Shown: positions 7,638 to 16,596 of the stretch, piece by piece
Layout of the letters: each line of letters begins with the position of its first letter
Numbering within the stretch: position 1 is the first letter of the stretch
Assembly: GCA_964417685.1 (NCBI GenBank)
Contig: CAYQIT010000005.1
Location: 1 to 56,469 of the forward strand
Direction: 5' to 3'
DNA length: 56,469 nt
DNA from: CAJQGY01 sp964417685
GTDB taxonomy: Bacteria; Pseudomonadota; Gammaproteobacteria; Magnimaribacterales; D2472
Program-made: the position numbers and the translations under genes
Notes under the pieces: generated by a model
Database searches by the model: none
Told to the model about the DNA's origin: nothing
What the model saw: the letters and a program-made list of their open reading frames with translations, nothing else

Positions 7638-8554
7638 AAACCTTGAATATATTCCTTAATTGGATTTTTTCCCGATTGGTTAAATATTTCTCTAGCGCAT
7701 GTCGGGCTAGTTATATTGATCTCCGTTAATTTGTCACCAATCATATCTATACCAGCAAAGTTAATGCCTTCATCTTTTAGTTTTTTTGCAACAATTGATG
7801 CAACTTCCATTTGCTTATTAGTTATTTGCATGGCAACACCTTTACCCCCAGCAGCTAAATTGCCTTTAAAATTTCCACCTTGAGGTATTCGAGCTAAAGC
7901 AATCTCAAAAGGATTCCCGTGTATTACTAAAATTCTAAAATCGCCATCATAAATATCTTCTAAGAACTCCTGTGCAATAATTTTTAGCGAAGAATTGGCA
8001 GTCATTTTTTTAACTATCTCTATCTGATCTTCTTTGATTTCATCAAATTTATAAATAGAAGCTCCACCCATTCCATCAAGAGGTTTAACAATAATATTTT
8101 TATGTTTTTTTTGGAAATCTATTACTTTTTCAATATCAGATGTGATGATTGTGTCTGGAATATAATCAGAAAAATATAGAGCAAATACCTTTTCATTAAA
8201 CTCTTTTATTGCCCTTGGATTGTTATAAACCCTAGCTCCGTTATTCTCAGCTAAGCTTAATAAATGTAAGCAATTGTTATAATTAGTATCAACTGGAGGG
8301 TCTTTACGCATAAATACATAGGAAAAATCTGAAAGCTTAAATGACAAAGGCGAAGTTACTGAAAATGATTTTTCTATATCTACAAACTTACAATCTGCAT
8401 AGACATCTTTTTGAAAGATATTAATAGATTCCATTTCACATTGGTAAATCTCAAAACCTTGCGCGCTTGCCTCTTCCATCATAAAAATTGATGTATCTTT
8501 CTTATGATTTAATGAATCAAATGCATCTGTTATAAATAAAAGTTTTTTGCTCAT
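7634..8554 (-). CDS. gshB: Glutathione synthetase
   Basis: 306 residues, ATP-grasp fold, slightly shorter than the Escherichia coli enzyme. It has the FMRKDPPVDTNYN segment, the grasp-loop region KPLDGMGGASIYKF, the DFRILVIHGNPFEIALAR strand and the metal-binding TEINITSPT near the C-terminus. It joins gamma-glutamylcysteine and glycine to form glutathione in the cytosol. The start overlaps rsmE by four bases. The glutathione-dependent type of isomerase encoded at 23000-23596 would use its product. Confidence 0.95.
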   Translation of the reverse strand: MSKKLLFITDAFDSLNHKKDTSIFMMEEASAQGFEIYQCEMESINIFQKDVYADCKFVDIEKSFSVTSPLSFKLSDFSYVFMRKDPPVDTNYNNCLHLLSLAENNGARVYNNPRAIKEFNEKVFALYFSDYIPDTIITSDIEKVIDFQKKHKNIIVKPLDGMGGASIYKFDEIKEDQIEIVKKMTANSSLKIIAQEFLEDIYDGDFRILVIHGNPFEIALARIPQGGNFKGNLAAGGKGVAMQITNKQMEVASIVAKKLKDEGINFAGIDMIGDKLTEINITSPTCAREIFNQSGKNPIKEYIQGL

Positions 8555-9291
8555 AATTTTCCAAGAAAGTTTCTTGCAAGTGTAAGGCCAACAATAGCAG
8601 CGGTCTCTGCTCTTAAAGTATGGTTGCCTAGAAGTTTAATACTAACATTTTTGTCAATTAAAAGAGATCTCTCTTCCTCGGAAAACCCTGATTCTGGGCC
8701 AGTTATTAGCCCAATTGAAGTATCATCTTTGATGTCATCATTATTTAAATTATTGGTGCCTGTAAAATCAAAGGCTATAAAACTATCTATTGCAAAATTA
8801 TCTTTATCTGTAACGATTTTTTTAAGATTTTTTAAAAATACTATTTGGGGTAAAAAATTTCTTCCTGATTGTTTACATGCTCCAACAACAACATCTTCAA
8901 GCTTTAATATTATTTTTGATACATTTTTTTTTGCAATGCTTTGATCAACATAATCAGGTCTGTAAATGAAGATTCTATTTACTCCGATTTCGATAAGCTT
9001 TTGCACCATGAAATGTAAATTATCTTTTTTGAGAACCGGGATGATGCTTGAGGTTTTATTACTATTCTCAGCCTCCTGTATAGGATTAGATGTTAAAAAA
9101 AGTTTTGTCTTATTACGAGCAATACCTCTTATTTCAAATTTTCCTGTCAGACCTCTGCCATTAAAAACCTCGACACTATCTCCTTCAGCTAGCCTTAAGA
9201 CCTTAGAAAGGTGGATAGATTGAAGTGAGTCTAGGTCTATAGATGCACTATGTTCCGTGAATGATTTACTATAAAATCTATGAAGCCTCAT
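8551..9291 (-). CDS. rsmE: 16S rRNA (uracil-1498-N3) methyltransferase
   Basis: 246 residues with a small N-terminal RNA-binding barrel and a C-terminal SPOUT (knotted) methyltransferase domain. The cofactor knot is visible as LITGPESGFSEEE and LLGNHTLRAETAAI. It methylates U1498 of 16S rRNA. It is the first gene of the minus-strand operon ending in rpoD and diverges from the histidine phosphatase gene with 29 bases between starts. rsmE-gshB adjacency is widespread in gammaproteobacteria. Confidence 0.93.
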   Translation of the reverse strand: MRLHRFYSKSFTEHSASIDLDSLQSIHLSKVLRLAEGDSVEVFNGRGLTGKFEIRGIARNKTKLFLTSNPIQEAENSNKTSSIIPVLKKDNLHFMVQKLIEIGVNRIFIYRPDYVDQSIAKKNVSKIILKLEDVVVGACKQSGRNFLPQIVFLKNLKKIVTDKDNFAIDSFIAFDFTGTNNLNNDDIKDDTSIGLITGPESGFSEEERSLLIDKNVSIKLLGNHTLRAETAAIVGLTLARNFLGKL

Positions 9292-9320
9292 TCCAACATT
9301 ATAGCTACTGGTTAATAAGA

Positions 9321-9884
9321 ATGTCAGAGATAACTATTATATTGATTCGACATGGAGAAGCCTCGGCCTCTTGGTCAGAAGACCCAGACCCTGGATTAAG
9401 CAAAGATGGTATTAATCAGGCAGCAAATCTCTGTGAAGATGAAAGCTTTAAAAATCTTCATGATTTTAAATTTATTTCAAGCCCCAGAAAAAGAGCCCAA
9501 GAAACTTCAAGTTTTCTATCAAGCAAATTGAATAAAGTGATTGAAATTAATAATGTCTTTGATGAAATTCCTGCTAAAGGAGTCTTGCTTGAAGATAAAA
9601 TGGATTGGCTCAAAGGTATTGCTTCGATGCCCATTAGAGATTTGCCAATTTCAATTCAAGAATGGAATGAAAGAATAATTGATGCAATCTTATCAATAAA
9701 TCAAGATAGTATAATTTTTACACACTTTATGGTTATGAATGCAGTTGTAACTTATACAAAACGATTTTCTAAGCTAGTGAATATCAGCCCTGATTACACT
9801 TCGACAATAAAGATTACAGCAAAAGATTCTCAAATTATTTCATTAAAGGTTGGGGATCAGAAAAAAACTAAGATCAATATATAA
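9321..9884 (+). CDS. Histidine phosphatase superfamily protein
   Basis: 187 residues from ATG 9321; the longer open frame would start inside rsmE. The first strand ends in LIRHGEA, the phospho-accepting His motif, SSPRKRAQET supplies the second Arg, and IIFTHFMVMN supplies the second His. These are the marks of the phosphoglycerate-mutase-like phosphatases. The DPDPGLSKDGINQA segment is of the ordinary branch. The substrate is unknown; SixA-like phosphohistidine or small phosphoester hydrolysis are both possible. It lies alone between rsmE and fis. Confidence 0.8.
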   Translation: MSEITIILIRHGEASASWSEDPDPGLSKDGINQAANLCEDESFKNLHDFKFISSPRKRAQETSSFLSSKLNKVIEINNVFDEIPAKGVLLEDKMDWLKGIASMPIRDLPISIQEWNERIIDAILSINQDSIIFTHFMVMNAVVTYTKRFSKLVNISPDYTSTIKITAKDSQIISLKVGDQKKTKINI

Positions 9885-9891
9885 AAAACTA

Positions 9892-9919
9892 TTGAGCAAT
9901 TTTTAAACAACTGTAAAAT
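9892..9919 (+). promoter_or_regulatory. Possible promoter of the fis-purH-purD-coq7 run
   Basis: TTGAGC (9892-9897) and TAAAAT (9914-9919) are separated by 16 bases and lie in the only gap ahead of fis. They match 4 and 5 of 6 consensus positions. The predicted start near 9926 would leave a short leader. The match is modest and AT-rich sequence gives many false hits. Confidence 0.35.
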
Positions 9920-9947
9920 TTAATGACCAAAAATTAATTGCTTTAAA

Positions 9948-10214
9948 TTGACAAAAAAAGAATCATCCTTTGATAGCTATTCAAAAAAACCTCTCAAAGA
10001 CGAGGTTAGAAAAGCAATGAAGAGATATTACAAACAGCTTTATTCGAGTGCACCTATAGATGTGTATGATCTTGTTTTGTCAGAGGTAGAGCCCCCTCTT
10101 CTAATTCAAACTATGAAATATGCTAATAACAATCAATCAAAAGCAGCTAAAATTCTTGGTATCAATAGAACAACTCTTCGCACTAAACTTAAAAAATATA
10201 ATATTGGAAAATAA
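9948..10214 (+). CDS. fis: DNA-binding protein Fis
   Basis: 88 residues if translation starts at TTG 9948; Escherichia coli Fis has 98. The PLKDEVRKAMKRYYKQL helix pair and the closing helix-turn-helix (NQSKAAKILGINRTTLRTKL) match Fis closely. Fis is a small dimeric nucleoid protein that bends DNA and regulates growth-linked promoters. There is no in-frame ATG upstream before a stop and no clear ribosome binding site, so the start is uncertain; the next ATG would delete the beta-arm region. The stop overlaps the purH start by one base, giving the pseudomonad-like order fis-purH-purD without dusB in front. Confidence 0.9.
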   Translation: MTKKESSFDSYSKKPLKDEVRKAMKRYYKQLYSSAPIDVYDLVLSEVEPPLLIQTMKYANNNQSKAAKILGINRTTLRTKLKKYNIGK

Positions 10215-11755
10215 TGAGCCTTATACAACCAAAAACAGCCCTAGTAAGTCTCTCTGATAAAACTGGATTAAATGAGATTGTTAAATATCTTGCCTCTAAG
10301 AATGTAAAGATCCTCTCTACCGGTGGTACGTACAAAGCAATTAAAGAGATATGTTCAGATGTTATAGAGGTTTCTGAATTTACTGGATTTGAAGAGATGA
10401 TGAATGGAAGGGTTAAAACTCTTCACCCAAAAATACATGCTGGCATTCTTGCAAGAAGAGATAAAGACTTAGAAGTGTTGTCTGAAAGAGGCTTTGAACC
10501 AATAGATCTTGTTATAGTAAATTTATACCCATTTAAAGAAACTGTTGCTTCGAACTGTTCTTTTGAAGAAGCCATTGAAAAAATTGATATTGGTGGGCCA
10601 ACAATGATTAGATCTGCAGCAAAAAACTTTAAAGATGTTGCTGTTTTGACTGACCCAGCCGACTATGCAGAATTTATAAATCAATGGGAAAATGATGGCG
10701 GTGTGTCGATTGAATTTAGGGAAAAACAAGCAAAAAAAGTTTTTGCTTTGATGGCAGACTACAACGCTTCTATTGCAAACTATTTATCTAATGAAGATGA
10801 AAAAACACTACCAAATTTTGTATTTAGTAAATCTTCACAATTAAGATACGGCGAAAATCCTCATCAAGAAGCAAGACTCTTGGCCTTTGATGGTCTTCAA
10901 AATAAAAATATTGCAAATGCTGAGATCCTCCAAGGAAAGGAAATGTCATACAACAATATTGTTGATGCTGATGCTGCATGGGAATGTGTTAGAGAATTTG
11001 ATGATCCTGCTTGTGTCATTGTTAAGCATGCCAATCCTTGTGGAGTTGCTTCATCTCACTCACATCTTGAAGCATATAACTTAGCATTTCAAACAGATCC
11101 TACTTCTGCATTTGGAGGTATTATTGCTCTAAATGGACCTCTAGATGGAACAACAGCAAATGAAATTAATCAAAGGCAGTTTGTTGAAGTCATTATTGCT
11201 ACAGACTATAGCGAAGAAGCCCTTGAGATCCTTAAAAGCAAAAAAAATATTAGAGTTTTAAAAGTAGATTTAGAGCAAGATAATCCATATCCAGGAGTTA
11301 TAAAAAAAGTCTCTGGAGGAATTTTGATTCAAAGTGATGATAGTTTTAGCGTTCCTGAGTCATCTCTAGTTTGTGTGTCAAAAAGACAGCCAAGTGAGGA
11401 AGAAATGGGAGATTTAATGTTTGCTTGGAAAGTAGCAAAGTTTGTTAAATCTAACGCTATAGTCTATGCAAGAAACAAACAAACAATTGGAATTGGAGCT
11501 GGGCAAATGAGCAGAGTAATAAGCGCAGACATTGCTAACCTAAAGGCTAGTGAAGAAGGACTTGAAGTTAAAAATGCTGTCATGGCTTCCGATGCTTTTT
11601 TCCCTTTTAGAGATGGCATTGATAAAGCTGCGTCTAGTGGTATAGCGGCAATAATTCAACCTGGTGGCTCTATAAGAGATGAAGAAGTGATTGCGGCTGC
11701 TGACGAAAATGATATGGCAATGGTATTCACTGGAACGAGGCATTTTAGACACTAA
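10214..11755 (+). CDS. purH: Bifunctional AICAR formyltransferase / IMP cyclohydrolase
   Basis: 513 residues, standard size. The N-terminal MGS-like cyclohydrolase domain has LSTGGTYKAI (34-43), MNGRVKTLHPKIHAGIL and DIGGPTMIRSAAKN. The formyltransferase domain has RYGENPHQ and the catalytic KHANPCG (271-277). It performs the last two steps of purine synthesis, AICAR to IMP. It is joined end to end with purD (stop and start share one base). Confidence 0.98.
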   Translation: MSLIQPKTALVSLSDKTGLNEIVKYLASKNVKILSTGGTYKAIKEICSDVIEVSEFTGFEEMMNGRVKTLHPKIHAGILARRDKDLEVLSERGFEPIDLVIVNLYPFKETVASNCSFEEAIEKIDIGGPTMIRSAAKNFKDVAVLTDPADYAEFINQWENDGGVSIEFREKQAKKVFALMADYNASIANYLSNEDEKTLPNFVFSKSSQLRYGENPHQEARLLAFDGLQNKNIANAEILQGKEMSYNNIVDADAAWECVREFDDPACVIVKHANPCGVASSHSHLEAYNLAFQTDPTSAFGGIIALNGPLDGTTANEINQRQFVEVIIATDYSEEALEILKSKKNIRVLKVDLEQDNPYPGVIKKVSGGILIQSDDSFSVPESSLVCVSKRQPSEEEMGDLMFAWKVAKFVKSNAIVYARNKQTIGIGAGQMSRVISADIANLKASEEGLEVKNAVMASDAFFPFRDGIDKAASSGIAAIIQPGGSIRDEEVIAAADENDMAMVFTGTRHFRH

Positions 11756-13041
11756 TGAAAATACTGGTTATTGGGTCTGGAGGAAGAGAGCATGCATTGG
11801 CATGGAAGGCAGCCCAAGATGAAACTGTATCTGAAGTTTTTGTATGCCCAGGCAATGCTGGAACAGAGCTAGAAGAAAAATTAACAAATATTGCTATTGA
11901 TCATACTGACTTTGATTCAATTGAAAAATTCTGTCATGAGCAAAAAATTTATTTGGTAATTATTGGACCAGAGCAACCTTTGGTAAATGGATTGACAGAC
12001 TTCTTAGTATCAAAAAATATTAATGTATTTGGGCCTTCTAAAGCTGCGGCTCAATTAGAAGGATCAAAAACATTTTCTAAAGATTTCTTTAAAAAATACG
12101 GCATACCGACTGCTGATTATGCTTCCTTTGATAATTTTAATTCTGCATCTCATCATTTAAATGAAATTAATTACCCAACAGTAGTAAAAGCTGATGGTCT
12201 GGCTGCAGGAAAAGGCGTCATAATTTGTGAAAACAAAGCAGAAGCCATAGATGCACTTGAAAGTATTTTTAATGACAATGTCTTTGGAAGCGCTGGAAGC
12301 AGAGTTGTTATTGAAGACTTTTTAAAAGGTGAAGAAGCAAGTTTTATAGCTGTAGTTAGTAAAGATAAAATTATTCCTCTAGCAACAAGTCAAGATCATA
12401 AGGCTATTGGTGAAGGTGATGTTGGTTTAAACACTGGTGGCATGGGTGCTTATTCTCCAGCACCTATTGTTACTGAGGCAATTCATGAAAAAATTATAAA
12501 TGAAGTGATGGAACCTACAATACATGGCCTTATTGCAGAAGGGTCTCCATATTTGGGATTTTTATACGCTGGCCTAATGATTGATGGTGATGATATTACA
12601 GTTCTTGAGTTCAACTGCAGATTTGGCGATCCAGAAACTCAGCCTATTCTAATGAGGCTTGAATCAAGTCTTGTTGAACTTTGCATGAGCGCTATTAATG
12701 ATGAGATGGAACAACATGATATTAAATGGAACCCAATGTCTGCTTGCGGTGTTGTTATAGCCTCAGGAGGATATCCTGAGAAATATGCTTCAGATAAAGA
12801 AGTTCTAATTGAACAAGGAGATGATTCAGGTTCTAAACTGTTTCATGCAGGTACCAAGTTAGTAGATGGCAAAGTATTAACATCTGGGGGAAGAGTTTTT
12901 TGCGCTACTGCACTTGGAGATGATCTCAAAAAAGCACAAGAAAAAGCATATGAATTAGTGAATAAGGTTAGCTTTGAAAATTCTTACCATAGAAAAGATA
13001 TAGGTTATAAAGGTATTTATATGGGTGTTAAATGGGTTTAA
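11755..13041 (+). CDS. purD: Phosphoribosylamine-glycine ligase (GAR synthetase)
   Basis: 428 residues. The N-terminal domain opens with VIGSGGREHALAWK. The ATP-grasp domain has VVKADGLAAGKGVI and the metal ligands in VLEFNCRFGDPETQ, and LNTGGMGAYSP lies between. It makes glycinamide ribonucleotide in purine synthesis. The start overlaps the purH stop by one base and its end overlaps coq7 by ten bases. Confidence 0.98.
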   Translation: MKILVIGSGGREHALAWKAAQDETVSEVFVCPGNAGTELEEKLTNIAIDHTDFDSIEKFCHEQKIYLVIIGPEQPLVNGLTDFLVSKNINVFGPSKAAAQLEGSKTFSKDFFKKYGIPTADYASFDNFNSASHHLNEINYPTVVKADGLAAGKGVIICENKAEAIDALESIFNDNVFGSAGSRVVIEDFLKGEEASFIAVVSKDKIIPLATSQDHKAIGEGDVGLNTGGMGAYSPAPIVTEAIHEKIINEVMEPTIHGLIAEGSPYLGFLYAGLMIDGDDITVLEFNCRFGDPETQPILMRLESSLVELCMSAINDEMEQHDIKWNPMSACGVVIASGGYPEKYASDKEVLIEQGDDSGSKLFHAGTKLVDGKVLTSGGRVFCATALGDDLKKAQEKAYELVNKVSFENSYHRKDIGYKGIYMGVKWV

Positions 13042-13667
13042 TAGATAACATTATTAACGAATGTGATATCGCATTAAAAACTTTGTCCAACTCAAAACCA
13101 GGCACTAATAGAGAATATCCAGTCAGTGAGAAATCTAGCAAAAGTGAAGAACTTACTAAACAAGAGAAGAATTTATCTATTCAAATGATGCGAGTTAACT
13201 TGGCTGGTGAGGTTGCTGCACAAGCCTTGTACAGAGGTCAAGCTATGGTGTGTAAAGATCAGGAAATTAGAGAGCACCTTATTGAGGCCGGAGAAGAAGA
13301 AACGGATCACTTAATCTGGTGCAAAAGAAGATTAGATGAGCTTGATGGCAGGAGCTCTGTTTTTAATCCTATTTGGTATGTAGGGTCCTTTGCTATAGGC
13401 GCTATATTTGGAAATATGGGAGAAAAAATAAGCTTGGGCTTTGTTGAAGAGACTGAAAAGCAGGTTGTAAAGCATATTGATAAGCATCTTGATAAGATTT
13501 CACCAAAAGATCAGGACACCATAGATATACTTAAAACAATGCGTGAAGATGAAGATACGCATGCGAAACAGGCTGAAGAAAGTGGTAGTGAAGAACTTAC
13601 TAAACCGACAAAAAAAATTATGGAATACACTGCCAAGATAATGACATCCTCTAGCACATATATATAG
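13032..13667 (+). CDS. coq7: Demethoxyubiquinone hydroxylase (COQ7/CLK-1 type)
   Basis: 211 residues. The ferritin-like di-iron ligands are visible in two halves: NLAGEVAAQALYRGQ with EEETDHLIW, and LGFVEETEKQVVKHI with MREDEDTHA. Enzymes of this family hydroxylate demethoxyubiquinone to the last ring intermediate of ubiquinone synthesis and need oxygen. The type replaces the flavoprotein UbiF of enterics, and some Pseudomonas carry the same form. Translation appears coupled to purD (10-base overlap). ubiC and ubiA lie at 46691-48024. Confidence 0.93.
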   Translation: MGLIDNIINECDIALKTLSNSKPGTNREYPVSEKSSKSEELTKQEKNLSIQMMRVNLAGEVAAQALYRGQAMVCKDQEIREHLIEAGEEETDHLIWCKRRLDELDGRSSVFNPIWYVGSFAIGAIFGNMGEKISLGFVEETEKQVVKHIDKHLDKISPKDQDTIDILKTMREDEDTHAKQAEESGSEELTKPTKKIMEYTAKIMTSSSTYI

Positions 13668-13676
13668 TCACCTAGA

Positions 13677-14843
13677 CTATTTCATTTGTTGCCACTTAAT
13701 TGGCACTCCTTCAAGTTGATATCGATTGGATTCTTCTCTCAATTTTTCATACTCTGTTTTAGATGAATATACGGTAACTATGAGAGCATTTTGTTTATTT
13801 GCAGTTATTCTTAACACCCTACCCATTCTCTGAATTCTTTGCCTTTTAGATGATGAAGCGCTTAGTATCATGGCTCCATCTGCCTCAGGCATATCAAATC
13901 CTTCATCTAAAGCAGTACAACTAACCAAGACATTTAAATTGCCGCTCTTGAAGTTATTTAAATTTTCTTCTCTTTCTGAAGCATCGAGATCTGTATTGTA
14001 AATTGCTGATTGATATCCTTTGGTATTAATAATTGTATTGAATTCTTTAGCTTGTTTTTTATTCTCTGTAAAAACTATCCAGCTGTCTCGTTTATATTTT
14101 TGTAGTAGCTCAATTCCAAAAGGTATTCTATTTTTTGAGTTTTTTACCATTCTTGCCCTGTTAAAGATCATCATCTTGAGCGGGTAATCATTCAAATTAT
14201 TTCCACCTATAGTGGCTGCCCTTCTTTGAATGCTTTTAGTAAATTTTTTATATTCATCTTCCTCTTCTGGGGTCATTGCAGCATATGCATAAAGCAACTT
14301 GAAATTAACAATAACTTCGTCTTCTCTTGCATCAATGTAATCGTAATCAAAGATAATATCGCCCAGAATTTTTTTTATAATAATGTAAAAATTATCGTCA
14401 TAATCTCTTTCCGGTGTTGCAGACAGGCCGAGAGTTGCGTGCCAGTAATTTGTGAGTGTTTCTCCTCTTTTTTCTGTACCAATTTTGTGGCACTCGTCTA
14501 CTATAAGCAGAGTCTGAGATGCATCAAACTTGTCAATAATATTTTTTACTGAATCAATTGTTGAAATTGTGATCATCGAAAGCTCTTCTAGATGCTCTCC
14601 ACCACCATTTAATGATAGTTGATTGGCATCATAAGATTGCAATAAGCCTTCATACCATTGATCTAATAATGCAATTGAAGGAACAACAATTAAAATAGAA
14701 TTATTTGGATTTTCTTCTAGATATTGCTTAAGGCAATGAATAGCAAATACTGTTTTGCCCCCTCCGGTAACAACTTTTACAATTCCCCTCTTCCTATTCC
14801 ACCATAATGGAAAAGCAGTTTCTTGCCATTCTCTTAACTTCAA
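13677..14843 (-). CDS. SF2 DEAD/DEAH-type helicase (SSL2/type III restriction-like)
   Basis: 388 residues holding just the two-lobe helicase core. Motif I is TGGGKT (26-31), motif II DECH (116-119), motif III SATPE (141-145); the second lobe has WIVFTENKKQA, a CTALDEGFDMPEADG segment and motif VI QRIQRMGRVLR. The N-terminal LREWQ is a Q-motif-like element. Domain order and motifs match the COG1061 group, relatives of XPB and of restriction helicases, but there is no nuclease or other extra domain. The TTG start overlaps the trpC stop by four bases (TTGA), so it is translated with the trp genes. Its target is unknown; DNA repair or RNA remodelling are both possible. Confidence 0.85.
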   Translation of the reverse strand: MKLREWQETAFPLWWNRKRGIVKVVTGGGKTVFAIHCLKQYLEENPNNSILIVVPSIALLDQWYEGLLQSYDANQLSLNGGGEHLEELSMITISTIDSVKNIIDKFDASQTLLIVDECHKIGTEKRGETLTNYWHATLGLSATPERDYDDNFYIIIKKILGDIIFDYDYIDAREDEVIVNFKLLYAYAAMTPEEEDEYKKFTKSIQRRAATIGGNNLNDYPLKMMIFNRARMVKNSKNRIPFGIELLQKYKRDSWIVFTENKKQAKEFNTIINTKGYQSAIYNTDLDASEREENLNNFKSGNLNVLVSCTALDEGFDMPEADGAMILSASSSKRQRIQRMGRVLRITANKQNALIVTVYSSKTEYEKLREESNRYQLEGVPIKWQQMK

Positions 14844-15589
14844 AGAAGCTTTCCTCTCATTAAGCTCTCACCAATTAGGTATACATTAATGCCATTACTT
14901 TTAAGCATTTCGATATCGCTGCTATTTTTAATACCGGATTCTGATACAAATATATTTTTGCCGTCAAATTCCTGTTTTAAATTTATAGAATTTTGAATAT
15001 CTACCTCAAATGTTTTTAAATTTCTATTATTTACTCCGATTATCGCATTCTCAAACATCTTTACCCTATCAAGCTCGATCTTGTCATGAACTTCTATCAA
15101 ATAATCTAGTTTGAGATTCTCAGCCAAATTAATAAAGTGACTAATTTCTTCATCATTCAGAATACTTGCTATAAGAAGAATACAATCTGCGCCCATTAAT
15201 TTTGCTTCATAGATTTGATACTCATCAATCATGAAATCTTTTCTAAGTATGGGTAATTGAGTGATTTTTCTTACTTCTTTGAGGTACTTTGGACTCCCAA
15301 GAAAGTAGTTTTCCTCTGTAAGAATTGAAAGAGCAACTGCACCCAATTCTTCATATTCTTTTGCTTTTTTTATGTGATCAAAATCTTCTGCAATAATTCC
15401 AGCGCTGGGAGAGGCTTTTTTAATTTCTGCGATTATAGCTTCATCTTTTTCAGTTAAGCTCTGCTTAAATCTAGGATTTTCTAGATTTAATTCATTAATC
15501 TCTTTTTTAAGATCATCCAATGAGACAAGCTTCTTCTTTTCTTCAAGCTTAGCCTTAGTGTTAATTACAATCTCTCTTAGAATACTCAT
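14840..15589 (-). CDS. trpC: Indole-3-glycerol phosphate synthase
   Basis: 249 residues, a monofunctional TrpC barrel with no fused TrpF. Catalytic regions seen are EIKKASPSAGII, ILRKDFMIDEYQI, ADCILLIASIL, the GVNNRNLKTFEVD strand and FVSESGI. It closes the indole ring in tryptophan synthesis. It shares one base with the trpD stop and overlaps the helicase start by four bases. trpF, trpB and trpA are not in this window. Confidence 0.96.
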   Translation of the reverse strand: MSILREIVINTKAKLEEKKKLVSLDDLKKEINELNLENPRFKQSLTEKDEAIIAEIKKASPSAGIIAEDFDHIKKAKEYEELGAVALSILTEENYFLGSPKYLKEVRKITQLPILRKDFMIDEYQIYEAKLMGADCILLIASILNDEEISHFINLAENLKLDYLIEVHDKIELDRVKMFENAIIGVNNRNLKTFEVDIQNSINLKQEFDGKNIFVSESGIKNSSDIEMLKSNGINVYLIGESLMRGKLL

Positions 15590-16596
15590 TATTGATTTGA
15601 TGCCCTAATATAAGCATTGAGCTTATTTGCGGCCTCTCCATTATTCATCAAAGCAAAGGCTTGCTCTATGCCATCTTTTATAGATTCGGCTTTATTGGCA
15701 AGATATATCGCTGCTCCTGCATTTAAAGCAATCATGTCCTGAACAGCTGATTCTTTTCCAGAAAATGCTTCATTAACTAGTTCGAGGCTCTGTTCTGGAG
15801 AGTTTGCAGCTATCTCCTCAAAACTCCTTAAGGAAAGTCCAAAGTCTTTAGGTGAAATTACATAGTTGTTTATCTCATTATTTTTTAATTCAGATACAAA
15901 AGTTTTTCCTGTAATGGTAATTTCGTCTAGCCCATCTTCCCCATGCACTATAAGAACCCTATTCATATCAAGATGTTTTGCTACTGATGAAAACGTCTCA
16001 ACCAGCGATTGATCATAAACGCCTATTATTTGTCTTTTTGCCCCGCATGGATTTGTATGAGGTCCTAAAAGATTGAATATTGTTTTCTTAGCAATTTTTT
16101 GCCTTACAGGCATTACATATTTCATAGAGTCATGATGCAGAGGGGCAAATAAAAAAACAAAGCCAACTTCATGAAAAACATTGAGCAGCTTTTCTCTATC
16201 GTGTGCAATATTTGCACCTGCTGCAGTTAAAAAATCAGCACTGCCTGATTTACTAGACACAGCCCTATTGCCATGTTTTGTAACAGAAGCTCCGCTAGCA
16301 GCAGCAACAAACGAAGATGCTGTTGAACAGTTAAATGTATGCAGGCCTGACCCACCTGTGCCACAAGTGTCTATATGGTCAAGTGTGCCAACATCAAACT
16401 TAAGAGATTTATCCCGCATAACTGACGCTGCAGCAGATATCTCTGTCTCTGTTATGCCTTTTGCATTCAATAACAATAAGAAATTTTCAATCTCTATATC
16501 ATCTACGGCTCCAGTCATAATATTATTTATGGCTTGCTGCATATCTAAAAAATTTAGATCTAATTTTTTATTAAGCTGGTTAATAATGTCTTTCAT
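15589..16596 (-). CDS. trpD: Anthranilate phosphoribosyltransferase
   Basis: 335 residues. The phosphoribosyl-binding glycine loop CGTGGSGLHTFNCSTASSF and KHGNRAVSSKSGSADFL are intact, and NLLGPHTNPCGAKRQIIGVY follows. It transfers phosphoribose to anthranilate. It is separate from trpG, as in pseudomonads and unlike the TrpGD fusion of enterics, and overlaps trpG by four bases. Confidence 0.97.
   Translation of the reverse strand: MKDIINQLNKKLDLNFLDMQQAINNIMTGAVDDIEIENFLLLLNAKGITETEISAAASVMRDKSLKFDVGTLDHIDTCGTGGSGLHTFNCSTASSFVAAASGASVTKHGNRAVSSKSGSADFLTAAGANIAHDREKLLNVFHEVGFVFLFAPLHHDSMKYVMPVRQKIAKKTIFNLLGPHTNPCGAKRQIIGVYDQSLVETFSSVAKHLDMNRVLIVHGEDGLDEITITGKTFVSELKNNEINNYVISPKDFGLSLRSFEEIAANSPEQSLELVNEAFSGKESAVQDMIALNAGAAIYLANKAESIKDGIEQAFALMNNGEAANKLNAYIRASNQ

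Noticed and set aside
13664..13680. Hairpin between coq7 and the helicase as a two-way terminator
   Set aside because: The six-base-pair stem ATAGTC/GACTAT is weak, AT-rich and has no T run on either side.
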